A DNA stretch of 64,000 bases from Arthrobacter sp. 9V (GTDB lineage: Bacteria > Actinomycetota > Actinomycetes > Actinomycetales > Micrococcaceae), in NCBI RefSeq assembly GCF_902506065.1, contig NZ_LR732912.1, positions 3,501,406 to 3,565,405 on the forward strand, in the 5' to 3' direction. The translations under genes were made by a program, and so were the position numbers. The notes beneath the pieces are model-generated. The model did not search any database, was not told the DNA's origin, and worked only from the letters and a program-made list of their open reading frames with translations. Shown piece by piece: positions 1-7,309 of the stretch. The first letter of the stretch is position 1. Each line of letters starts with the position of its first letter.

Positions 1-165
1 CGTCCCCTGGTTCATCCCCCCACCCCACATCGACCCCCACCAAACACCCCGCCGCAACCACCACCAAACACCCCAACGAACATAAACACGCACAACACAA
101 ACACGCCAAAAAAGGGGTGGGCGCTGCAGAGGCTGTGGCAGGGGCAGGGGGCGATGATGCCGGAC

Positions 166-289
166 GCTGCCCCGTCATGGCGCCCTGGCACCGGCCGCTT
201 CTCCCCCGTGCCGAAATGCGCGATGCCCCGCCATGGTGGGCTGGCACCGGCCATTTCTCCCCCATGCACTAATGCGCGCTGCCCCGGTG
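166..289. repeat. Imperfect 56-bp tandem repeat, two units plus a partial third
   Basis: Unit 1 spans 166-221 and unit 2 spans 222-277, sharing TGGCACCGGCC, TTCTCCCCC and AATGCGC at the same spacing. A third unit begins at 278 (GCTGCCCCGG) and stops after about 12 bases. The period is constant and the units differ by scattered substitutions, so this is a diverged tandem duplication. I see no coding function in it. Confidence 0.7.
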
Positions 290-400
290 GTACCACGTTC
301 GACTTTTGACATCTGCGGTGCGGATGGATGATGCCCAGCCCAACCGGCAGGGAAGAACGAATGGTTCGCGTGCCCACTTTCCAGCAACCTCCCCAGCCGT

Positions 401-426
401 ACCAACACCAACACCAACACCAACAC
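401..426. repeat. ACCAAC hexanucleotide microsatellite
   Basis: Just over four perfect copies of the hexamer ACCAAC, a candidate slippage-prone tract. It lies about 230 bp upstream of the first gene and about 90 bp upstream of the first operator-like site. Confidence 0.75.
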
Positions 427-518
427 ATGCAACATGAAATGACACCTGCGCTGCGCACCTCGCCTGACAGCGACAATCCGGTAATCATTGGCCGGGAAGG
501 TGAAGCGCAAAGAGACAC

Positions 519-528
519 TGGCATACCA
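519..528. promoter_or_regulatory. Operator-like site 1 upstream of the amidohydrolase (TGGCATACCA)
   Basis: TGGCATACCA is a near-palindrome (TGG-CATA-CCA) within the wider block CTGGCATACCAAACGC. The same block recurs at 593 with two changes. TGG-N4-CCA sites resemble operators of FadR/FCD-type GntR regulators; that family assignment is inference, and no regulator lies next to it. Confidence 0.4.
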
Positions 529-593
529 AACGCGCGCTTATCTCTACCAAGTGTCGGATAATGCTTGCATCATACAAAGCCCTTGGGGCATTC

Positions 594-603
594 TGGAATA
601 CCA
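594..603. promoter_or_regulatory. Operator-like site 2 upstream of the amidohydrolase (TGGAATACCA)
   Basis: TGGAATACCA lies within CTGGAATACCAAATGC, which matches 14 of 16 bases of the block around the first site, 75 bp away. The site ends 55 bp before the chosen ATG at 659. Two like sites at this distance suggest cooperative or looping control of the gene. Confidence 0.4.
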
Positions 604-658
604 AATGCTTGGCCCCAGCCTAGTCGCGGCCAAGCAGCTCATTCCCCAGGAGTCCACG

Positions 659-1996
659 ATGTGCCTTCACGATCACACCTCAGCACCCAAACCCCAAGGC
701 GAATTGCCCCGACGCGGCATCCTCGCCGGAGCTGCAGCTCTAGCCGGGATATCCGTGGCCGGTATCGCTGCACAGTTGGCATCAGCACCAGCCGCCCTTG
801 CGGACAACACGCCGTCGGGTCCCAACTACCCGGGCCGTCCGCTGACCACCCAGGCGCTCATTGTGGAGGGCGGCACAGTGGTTGACCCGAAAACCGGCGA
901 TGCTGTGGCGGACGGAGTGGTGGTGATGGACGGAGGCAAGGTCGCCGCCGTCGGCACACGGGACGAGACGCGCAAGGCTGTTGCCGCCGTCGCAAACCGT
1001 GCTCGCAGACTTAACGCCGCGGGTAAATGGGTCCTTCCCGGACTCGTCGATGCCCATGTCCACGCCAATGCGCTGGCCGATGCCCGCGCCCTCCTGCAAG
1101 GCGGAGCAACCAGCGTACGCAGCGGCTCGAGCACTTTCTACCAAGACATTGCCTTGGCCGCCCTGCCGTCATGGGCTCCCGGACTCTCGCCCCGGATGAC
1201 CCCGGCCGGCCTGTTCATCTCACCGGATCAGGGGGACTCGCTCCTGGCCGATCCGGATTTGGCGCCTCTGGCCACACTCAGCGGCGGCGTCCAAGAACCA
1301 CAGGACCTCGCATACCTGACCCGGATCAACCTCAAGCGCGGTGCCGAAGTCATCAAGACCCGGGCAAACCCGCGGGCGGGCATTCCCGAACAAGATCCCC
1401 GCGAGTTGGTGTACAACGTGGACCAGATCGGAGCGATCGTCAAGGCAGCCAAGGGAGCCGGGGTTCTCTGCCACGCCTACAGCGCCGAGGGAATCGACGG
1501 CGCAGTCCGTGCCGGGGTACGCAGCATCGAGCACGGTGTCTTCATGACCGAAAAGACCATCCAGGAGATGGCCCGGCGCGGCACGTTCTTTACACCCACC
1601 ATGGATGCCATCACCAGCATGGCCCGTTCCTCCAATCCGGTCCTGGCCGCACGCGGAACGGAGTACACACCCATCCTCCAAGCAGCAGTGCGCGCAGCCA
1701 AGGACGCCGGGGTCACCATTGTGGCCGGCACCGACTCTTTCGGAACGGACGTGACCCCCATCGGCACGGAAGCTCGTTTGCTCGCGGAAGCCGGACTGAC
1801 ACCGCTGGAAGCATTGCAGGCAGCCACCACGAATGCGGCGCGATTGCTGGGACGTGGTGAAAATGTTGGACGCCTGGTTCGAGGTTCCATGGCTGACGTC
1901 GTAGTGGTCGATTCGGATCCCCTGACCGACGGCTCGGCTCTGGAAAAGGTCAGCACAGTGATCGCCCAAGGTGCTCTGGTGCGGACCAACCTCTAG
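659..1996 (+). CDS. Tat-exported metal-dependent amidohydrolase
   Basis: A 445-residue protein of the amidohydrolase (TIM-barrel) superfamily, imidazolonepropionase/prolidase-like branch. The N-terminus carries a twin-arginine signal (PRRGILAG then a hydrophobic Ala/Gly stretch ending SAPAALA), so the folded enzyme is probably exported. Metal-site motifs appear in order: HVHAN, a lysine in EVIKTRANP that would be carboxylated, CHAYS, IEHGV and the catalytic Asp in AGTDSFG. The start at 659 is preferred over an in-frame ATG at 488 because AGGAG precedes it and it puts the Tat motif about 20 residues from the start. The substrate cannot be named; hydrolysis of a cyclic amide or X-Pro-type bond would fit. 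Confidence 0.85.
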   Translation: MCLHDHTSAPKPQGELPRRGILAGAAALAGISVAGIAAQLASAPAALADNTPSGPNYPGRPLTTQALIVEGGTVVDPKTGDAVADGVVVMDGGKVAAVGTRDETRKAVAAVANRARRLNAAGKWVLPGLVDAHVHANALADARALLQGGATSVRSGSSTFYQDIALAALPSWAPGLSPRMTPAGLFISPDQGDSLLADPDLAPLATLSGGVQEPQDLAYLTRINLKRGAEVIKTRANPRAGIPEQDPRELVYNVDQIGAIVKAAKGAGVLCHAYSAEGIDGAVRAGVRSIEHGVFMTEKTIQEMARRGTFFTPTMDAITSMARSSNPVLAARGTEYTPILQAAVRAAKDAGVTIVAGTDSFGTDVTPIGTEARLLAEAGLTPLEALQAATTNAARLLGRGENVGRLVRGSMADVVVVDSDPLTDGSALEKVSTVIAQGALVRTNL

Positions 1997-2046
1997 CCCA
2001 GGCGTCCCACCGAGGTAGCAGACCCTACAGAGCGCACAGAAAACCG

Positions 2047-2082
2047 TTGACACGTGACCAAACAGTCACCTATTCTGAGCCC
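2047..2082 (+). promoter_or_regulatory. Promoter with internal ArsR operator; probable leaderless start
   Basis: TTGACA (2047-2052) and TATTCT (2071-2076) are 18 bp apart and the ATG follows the -10 box after six bases, which places the transcript start on the ATG itself. Between the boxes lies the perfect inverted repeat GTGAC-N6-GTCAC (2054-2069), ideally placed for an ArsR-type repressor. No Shine-Dalgarno sequence precedes the ATG. Confidence 0.7.
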
Positions 2083-2835
2083 ATGGACGTAGTGTTCAAG
2101 GCCTTGGCAGATCCAACCCGCAGGGAACTGCTGGATGAGCTGTTCCGCGAGGACGGTCAGTCTGCCTCTGCCTTGGGAGCCCGGTTCGAGATGACCCGTT
2201 TCGGCATCGCCAAGCACCTCAAGCTGCTCGAAGATGCAGGTCTGGTGGTCACTCGGCGTCGGGGGCGCGAAAAGCTGCACTTCCTCAACCCGGTCCCCAT
2301 CCGCCTCATCCACGATCGCTGGGTGAGTAAATACGCAGAACCATGGGCCGCTGCCCTCAGCGACCTCAAATCCAGATTGGAAAGTCCCATGGAAAAGATC
2401 TTCGAAATTTACATCAAGACCACCCCGGAACGGCTGTGGGAAGCCATCACCAACAGTGAGATCCGCAGCAAGTACCAGTTCGGGAACACGCTGAGCTCGG
2501 ATTGGACGCCGGGCAGTCGCTTCGAGATGCGGAACCCCAAGGCTGACGCCCCGCTGGGCGAGGGCGAGAACATTGAGGTTGATCCCCCGCGCCGGCTCGT
2601 CCAAACCATGCGGGCGCTCTGGGGCGAGGACGTCAAGGCCGAGGGGACGTCGCGGATTACCTGGGAAATCGAACCGGTGGGCGACTCGTGCCACCTCACC
2701 GTCACACACGATCAGCTTCGCGAAGGTGCCAACGATCAGCTCTACGGCGGTTGGCCCATGATCCTTTCGGGCCTCAAGACCTGGCTCGAGACCGGCGAAA
2801 CCCTCACCACGCCCGGCTCGCTCATGTACGCGTAA
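2083..2835 (+). CDS. ArsR-family regulator fused to an AHSA1/SRPBCC domain
   Basis: 250 residues. Residues 1-95 form an ArsR winged helix beginning with the hallmark DVVFKALADPTRRELL and a recognition-helix region MTRFGIAKHLKLLEDAGLV. From about residue 103 (MEKIFEIYIKTTPERLW) an AHSA1/SRPBCC ligand-binding fold follows, with the typical TWEIEP and WPMILSGLKTWLETG strands and helix. In many actinobacteria these are two neighbouring genes; here they are one chain, so the SRPBCC part may sense a hydrophobic ligand. No metal-binding cysteines are seen. It probably represses its own promoter, which carries a dyad between the -35 and -10 boxes. A TTG start at 2047 would translate the -35 box and is rejected. 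Confidence 0.87.
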   Translation: MDVVFKALADPTRRELLDELFREDGQSASALGARFEMTRFGIAKHLKLLEDAGLVVTRRRGREKLHFLNPVPIRLIHDRWVSKYAEPWAAALSDLKSRLESPMEKIFEIYIKTTPERLWEAITNSEIRSKYQFGNTLSSDWTPGSRFEMRNPKADAPLGEGENIEVDPPRRLVQTMRALWGEDVKAEGTSRITWEIEPVGDSCHLTVTHDQLREGANDQLYGGWPMILSGLKTWLETGETLTTPGSLMYA

Positions 2836-2864
2836 TCACCCTGGACCACGGCTTAAAGGAGGAC

Positions 2865-2899
2865 GACGACGACGACGGCTCGCAGCCGCCGCCGTCGTC
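2865..2899. terminator. Hairpin between convergent genes
   Basis: GACGACGACGACGGCT (2865-2880) pairs with AGCCGCCGCCGTCGTC (2884-2899) at 14 of 16 positions around a 3-base loop. It lies between the ends of the ArsR-AHSA1 gene and the nucleoside hydrolase gene. There is no clear T-run, so termination is inferred from position and stem strength. Confidence 0.45.
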
Positions 2900-2920
2900 G
2901 AGGCCTCAGTCTGCCGCGGG

Positions 2921-3913
2921 TCAGGCGACGGGCGCCGCGGCCTGAGCTTCAGTAAGCCACGCCGCCTGCAGGGTGCCCAGCAGGTGCGGCGCGAAGTCCT
3001 CACCGATTTCCAGCACCACTCGGCACCGGGCACCACGCTGTTCCGGGAATCCGGCGTATTGGCCCCGGAGGTCGCACACGGTTTGGCCGCGGCCGGGTCC
3101 GTCCGTGGTGTCCACCTGCACGCGGACGGTGGGCGCGAGGGTGAGTTCCACTCCCCTGACGGCAATTGCTGCGGCAAGGGGATCGTGCATTGCCGAGCAA
3201 GCCCGCCCGAAAATATCAACGTAGAACCCGAAGTAGTAGCCCAACATTTCACCCAGCGCCTGTGAGACGGGGTGCTCCGTGGCCAGGAGTTCCTGGCGGT
3301 GGTTTTCTTCTAGGACGTTGGTCATGGTCACATCCAAGGGCACCAGGGTCACGTTCCAGCTGGCTGCGAGAACTTCGGCAGCGGCTTCGGGGTCGTTGGC
3401 GATGTTGGCTTCGGCAACGGCCGTGATGTTCCCCGGTGCCAGGGCGGCCCCACCCATGATGGTGACTTCGGCGATGAGCTCGGGCAGCTTTGGCTCCAAG
3501 CGCAGGGCTTCGGCGATGTTGGTCAGGGGGCCGATGGCCACCAGCCGCAACTCCCCCGCGTATTGATGCGCCAACTGAACCAGCAGTTCCGCGGCCGTGG
3601 CTTGGACGGGCTCGCGCTCAGACCGAACCAGGTCCACTCCGCCGATTCCGTTGTCCCCATGGACGTGCGGGGCGCCGCCGTGGAAGGTGCCCACTTGCGG
3701 ATCGTGCGCGCCCACAGCCACGGGGATGTCCGGGTGGCCGGCCAGGTTCAAGAGGTCCAGCGTGTTCCGGGCACCACCGGCTGCACTGACATTGCCGCTC
3801 ACGGAGCCGATTCCCACGAGGTCCGCCCGTGGTGAAGCCAAGAGGTAGGCCAGGGCGAGGGCGTCGTCGATTCCGGTATCGCAGTCAAGGAAGAAAGGGG
3901 CGGGCTGGGTCAT
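2921..3913 (-). CDS. Inosine/uridine-preferring nucleoside hydrolase
   Basis: 330 residues, the usual length for the IunH/Rih family, which hydrolyses the N-glycosidic bond of ribonucleosides to base plus ribose. The calcium-binding signature DCDTGIDDALAL lies at residues 9-20, and VTIMGGA and LDVTM motifs follow at the usual distances. It is the last gene of a leftward unit behind an MFS transporter and close to ribokinase, so it probably feeds free ribose to RbsK. Start ATG at 3913. Purine versus pyrimidine preference cannot be told from sequence alone. Confidence 0.9.
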   Translation of the reverse strand: MTQPAPFFLDCDTGIDDALALAYLLASPRADLVGIGSVSGNVSAAGGARNTLDLLNLAGHPDIPVAVGAHDPQVGTFHGGAPHVHGDNGIGGVDLVRSEREPVQATAAELLVQLAHQYAGELRLVAIGPLTNIAEALRLEPKLPELIAEVTIMGGAALAPGNITAVAEANIANDPEAAAEVLAASWNVTLVPLDVTMTNVLEENHRQELLATEHPVSQALGEMLGYYFGFYVDIFGRACSAMHDPLAAAIAVRGVELTLAPTVRVQVDTTDGPGRGQTVCDLRGQYAGFPEQRGARCRVVLEIGEDFAPHLLGTLQAAWLTEAQAAAPVA

Positions 3914-3964
3914 GATGGTCTCTCGTTTCAGGTGTTGCGAGCTAGATTGAAGCAGTGGTGAGCT

Positions 3965-3983
3965 GCACGCGAAAGCCGCGTGC
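3965..3983. other. Small hairpin between transporter and nucleoside hydrolase genes
   Basis: GCACGCG and CGCGTGC form a perfect 7-bp stem with a 5-base loop in the 82-bp gap of the leftward operon. It could be a processing site or partial attenuator that changes the ratio of the two products. Confidence 0.35.
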
Positions 3984-3995
3984 CGGCGTCGTGCG

Positions 3996-5456
3996 TTATA
4001 TTTTTTCGCCCTTGGGGGCAGCGATGAAGAGGCTCACGATGAACGCAAGTGCAGTGATGGAAACCGAAATCCACAGGGCTGCAGAGTATCCTGCCGCGGT
4101 ACCCAGACCTGCGAAGGGCGCAACAACCACGACGCCGAGACTCGCCCCGATGCCGAAGGAGGCACCGTTGATGCCCGGCAACGCGGCCGGTGCTTCCTTG
4201 GGCGAGAGCAGCACGGACAGTCCGTTGATGGCGGTGAGGAAGAAGCCGTTGTAGAAGATGCCCAACGCGGCGATGGCGATGATGACCGCAATCTGGTTGT
4301 GAGCGAAGAGTGCTGCGGCGATCGCGCAGGCCAGACTGGTTGCCGTGCCAACCCGGACGGTCTTGATCCAGCCGCGGCGGTCGGCAATCCATCCTGCGAG
4401 CGGGGCGGCGAACACACCAATGAGTGCTGCAGGGGTGAGGAACAGCAGGGCAGCCACCGAGGCAGTCAGTCCGAAGCCGCTCTCCTTGTCCTGGCTCAAC
4501 AGAACCACCGTGAAATTGATGATGGCGAAAATGCCCGCGAGCGTCAGCACAGTGGTGGCGATCACGGGCCACACCTGGCGTGAACGGAGGTGGTGAACTG
4601 CTACCAGCGGGGTTTCGCGCTTCTTTTCGATCAGCCAGAAGACCGTAAAGGACGCGATGCTGCCGGCGAGCAAACCGAGGGCTGCCGGCGAAGTCCAGCC
4701 GGCCGAGGAACCCGTGGAAACGAAGTAGGTGATGAACACCAGGAACACGGACAGTGATCCTGCGCCCCACCAGTCCATCCGTCCCGGAGCAACCGCGGAC
4801 TTTCCGGCAGGGACCACTTTGATGACACACACGACGGCGATCGCGGCCAGTACCAGGACGGCGACGAAGATGGACTGGAAGCCGAGGGTCTCAGCCATGA
4901 GTCCGCCGAAGTACCCGTCCACGCCGCCAACTCCGCCGTTGATGGCGGCGATGATGCCGATGGAGGTGCCGAAGAGCCGGGCCGGCAGGTATTCGTTCAG
5001 GACGATGTAGGAGAGAGCAAAGATGGCGCTGGAGACACCCTGCATGAAGCGGCCGGTGACCAGCAACGGCAGCGTGGGCGCGAAAATGCACAACACGGTA
5101 CCCGCACCCATGATGGCCAACACCAGAAGGAGTGCGTTACGGCGTCCGATGAAGTCACTCCAACGGCCGATCACGGGTCCGGAGATGGCACCGGCCAGGA
5201 AGAACATGGACTGCACTTGAGCCACGGCCTCGGGTGACTCACCGAAGAAGGATCCAATGTGTGGCAGTGCCGGGGTGATCATGCTGGCGTTGAGCTGGAA
5301 GGCCAATACTGCCAGCACCAAGGTGCTGATCAGCAGCGCAGCGGCCTTGCCTTGGAAGCGACCTTCTTCCGTGGCTGCACTGGTCGCTTGTGCTGTCTGC
5401 GGGTCTGCAGCCTGCGGGTCTGCGGCTTGCATGCCTGTGGCGGCGGGGATGTTCAC
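3996..5456 (-). CDS. MFS transporter, probable nucleoside carrier
   Basis: 486 residues with 12-14 hydrophobic segments and the MFS loop 2-3 motif GRWSDFIGRRNALL. A short Ala/Gln/Asp-rich N-terminus contains the direct repeat QAADP-QAADP. The start is a GTG at 5456 preceded by AAGGAG at good spacing; the ATG one base upstream is out of frame. It heads the operon with nucleoside hydrolase and is divergent from the GntR regulator, with an operator dyad between. This context suggests uptake of ribonucleosides; the transport family alone does not fix the substrate. Confidence 0.85.
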   Translation of the reverse strand: MNIPAATGMQAADPQAADPQTAQATSAATEEGRFQGKAAALLISTLVLAVLAFQLNASMITPALPHIGSFFGESPEAVAQVQSMFFLAGAISGPVIGRWSDFIGRRNALLLVLAIMGAGTVLCIFAPTLPLLVTGRFMQGVSSAIFALSYIVLNEYLPARLFGTSIGIIAAINGGVGGVDGYFGGLMAETLGFQSIFVAVLVLAAIAVVCVIKVVPAGKSAVAPGRMDWWGAGSLSVFLVFITYFVSTGSSAGWTSPAALGLLAGSIASFTVFWLIEKKRETPLVAVHHLRSRQVWPVIATTVLTLAGIFAIINFTVVLLSQDKESGFGLTASVAALLFLTPAALIGVFAAPLAGWIADRRGWIKTVRVGTATSLACAIAAALFAHNQIAVIIAIAALGIFYNGFFLTAINGLSVLLSPKEAPAALPGINGASFGIGASLGVVVVAPFAGLGTAAGYSAALWISVSITALAFIVSLFIAAPKGEKI

Positions 5457-5506
5457 ATCAAACTCCTTTGTCCGAGGGCGCGGGGCGGCGCCACGAGATG
5501 TGAGTT

Positions 5507-5526
5507 GTTATACAAGCATGTATTAC
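5507..5526. promoter_or_regulatory. GntR/UTRA operator in the divergent promoter region
   Basis: GTTATACAAGCATGTATTAC is a 20-bp dyad matching at 8 of 10 paired positions, with core ATACA-N4-TGTAT. This GT...TA...AC form is typical of HutC-type GntR operators. It overlaps a leftward -10-like box (TATAAC, complement of 5507-5512), so bound regulator should block the transporter promoter. It lies midway between the transporter and regulator genes. Confidence 0.65.
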
Positions 5527-5591
5527 GAGCTTGTGCAACCTATCACAGTCATCCGGTACAGTGTCCGTAACCCATCTCAAGTGAGGCACCC

Positions 5592-6365
5592 TTGACCGAC
5601 AACGCCGTCCAGTTCCTGTCACGACCCATCGCGGCCCAGCCCGGGCAGCCACTGCGCGTCGCGGCCTACTCCCGCATCGCCGAAGCAATCCGGACCAAGG
5701 TCCTGCCGCCAGGTTCCCTGCTCCCCACGGAGACTGAACTGGGCAGCATGATGGACGTCAGCCGTACCGTAATCCGGGAAGCGCTGATGTTGCTCGAAGA
5801 AGACGGCCTCACCAGGGCACGCCGCGGAGTTGGCCGCTTTGTTGCCGACTCCCTGCCACGGATCGGTATTGAACACATACGCCCGTTCGACCAACTTCTG
5901 GGCGGACCCGACCAGGACATCCAGGTCAAACGGGTAGCGGCGATCAAGCAGCCGGCGTCCGAATTCGTGGCGCCCGGCATTGGCGTCCAGCCCGATGAGG
6001 ATGTGTGGTTCTGGGAAAGCGTGCTGATCCGGAACGGCGAGCCCGTGGCACACCTCCAAGAGAACGTCGCCCAGGGAATCCCGGAAGCCGAGGCCTTGGC
6101 CGAAGCTGCCCAGGCTCCCACACTTCCCGCCTCAACACTTCTGGAAGTTCTGAGCGGGCTGCCAGGGAAGGCCCTCGGACCCGGTGAATGCCAGATCAGC
6201 CTCAGCACCGCAGGTCCCAGCCGTGCAAAGTTGCTGGGGCTCCGCCCTTCCGATCCCGTGCTGGTCCTCACCCAGTACGTTCGCCGGAGCGGCGCCCCGT
6301 TCTATCTCGCCAAATGCCTGGTGGCCGCCAAAGCCGGGCATCTTTCCGTCATCCAGTCCTCCTGA
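5592..6365 (+). CDS. GntR-family (HutC/UTRA) transcriptional regulator
   Basis: 257 residues. The winged helix covers about residues 20-85 (PPGSLLPTETELGSMMDVSRTVIREAL, then EEDGLTRARRGVGRFV), followed by a UTRA effector domain to the C-terminus. The start is a TTG at 5592 behind GTGAGG; no better ATG is in frame. It is divergent from the nucleoside transporter and 35 bp upstream of ribokinase, so the effector is likely a nucleoside, ribose or ribose phosphate. It probably binds the dyad at 5507-5526. Confidence 0.88.
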   Translation: MTDNAVQFLSRPIAAQPGQPLRVAAYSRIAEAIRTKVLPPGSLLPTETELGSMMDVSRTVIREALMLLEEDGLTRARRGVGRFVADSLPRIGIEHIRPFDQLLGGPDQDIQVKRVAAIKQPASEFVAPGIGVQPDEDVWFWESVLIRNGEPVAHLQENVAQGIPEAEALAEAAQAPTLPASTLLEVLSGLPGKALGPGECQISLSTAGPSRAKLLGLRPSDPVLVLTQYVRRSGAPFYLAKCLVAAKAGHLSVIQSS

Positions 6366-6400
6366 AATCCCCCCAGCCAGCCTCCCGAAAAGGACTTCCC

Positions 6401-7309
6401 ATGAGCACGTCGCTGCAGTCCCCTGCGCCCACTTTCTCCCCCACCCTCACAGTGGTGGGCAGCATCAACCTCGACATCACGGCTACAGCCAGCCGCCTCC
6501 CCTCCCCCGGTGAAACCGTGGGCGGAGGCGTCCTCCGCCAGCAGCCCGGCGGCAAAGGGGCCAACCAGGCCGTTGCCGCAGCCCGGCTTTCGGGTGGGTC
6601 CCGCATGGTGGGGGCCGTGGGCCAGGACGACGCCGGACAGAACCTGCTCAGCGCGATGGCAGCGGCCGGCGTCGAGGTCAGTGACGTTGCCCGGGTGGAC
6701 TCCGCTACTGGAACCGCGCTGGTATTGGTAGACGGCCAGGGCGAAAACCAGATCATGGTGTGCCCGGGAGCCAACGCTTCCGTGAGCGTGGAGCGTCTCT
6801 CCTTCAGCGACGACGAGGCCCTGCTCTGCCAGCTGGAAGTGGACCAGGAAGTCGTGTTGGAAGCCGCACGCCGAGCCAAGGGATTCTTCGCGTTGAACGC
6901 TGCCCCTGCCATGCCGATCATCCCCGAACTGCTGGAGCGCTGCGATCTGGTGATCGTGAACGAGACGGAGTACCAACTGATCCCGGCCCTCCGCAATGCT
7001 CCCTTGGTTGCTGTGACGTACGGCGGCGAGGGCTCGGCGATCTTCGTCGACGGCGAAAAGGTAGCCGAGGCCCCAGCCGTGCGGGTCACCGATATTGCCA
7101 ACACCATCGGCGCCGGGGATGCTTTCTGCGCTGCCCTTGTCCTGGCACTCAGGTCCGGGCTGGAGTATTCACATGCCTTGGCTGCGGCAAACGCCGTGGG
7201 GGCCGACGCCGTCCGTGACGCCTCCTCGCAGCCTGCCTTGAAGTCGTTGGAGCACTACATCGAGGCGACCCGTTCGACTGATGCAGCGAGTTCCGCCGCC
7301 ACCAAATAA
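6401..7309 (+). CDS. rbsK: Ribokinase
   Basis: 302 residues, PfkB family. Phosphorylates D-ribose to ribose 5-phosphate with ATP. The N-terminal signature VVGSINLDI, the substrate-binding GGKGANQAVAAARL and the catalytic NTIGAGDAF near residue 240 are all present, with the Asp of GAGD as the general base. The start at 6401 has AAAGGA upstream; a longer in-frame reading from 6188 would overlap the regulator gene and has no SD. It shares a locus with nucleoside hydrolase. Its last 55 bp overlap the end of the convergent epimerase gene. Confidence 0.92.
   Translation: MSTSLQSPAPTFSPTLTVVGSINLDITATASRLPSPGETVGGGVLRQQPGGKGANQAVAAARLSGGSRMVGAVGQDDAGQNLLSAMAAAGVEVSDVARVDSATGTALVLVDGQGENQIMVCPGANASVSVERLSFSDDEALLCQLEVDQEVVLEAARRAKGFFALNAAPAMPIIPELLERCDLVIVNETEYQLIPALRNAPLVAVTYGGEGSAIFVDGEKVAEAPAVRVTDIANTIGAGDAFCAALVLALRSGLEYSHALAAANAVGADAVRDASSQPALKSLEHYIEATRSTDAASSAATK

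Larger units (their letters stand above)
1..658. other. Non-coding, repeat-bearing region upstream of the amidohydrolase
   Basis: I find no convincing gene here: open frames on either strand are low-complexity (Cys-Trp or His-Gln runs) or lack a ribosome binding site. The stretch holds a C/A-rich segment with a twice-repeated CACCAAACACCCC, a 56-bp tandem repeat, an ACCAAC microsatellite and two matching operator-like sites next to the first gene. It could be decayed coding sequence or the leader of the gene at 659. Confidence 0.6.

Noticed and set aside
166..289. Replication origin iterons or CRISPR
   Set aside because: No DnaA boxes, no spacers, only about two diverged units.
12..524. Long leftward frame rich in Cys-Trp
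   Set aside because: It is the reverse reading of the ACCAAC microsatellite and surrounding C-rich DNA; composition is not protein-like.
488..658. N-terminal extension of the amidohydrolase from ATG 488
   Set aside because: It would put 57 residues before a Tat signal, cross both operator-like blocks, and lacks a ribosome binding site; ATG 659 has AGGAG.
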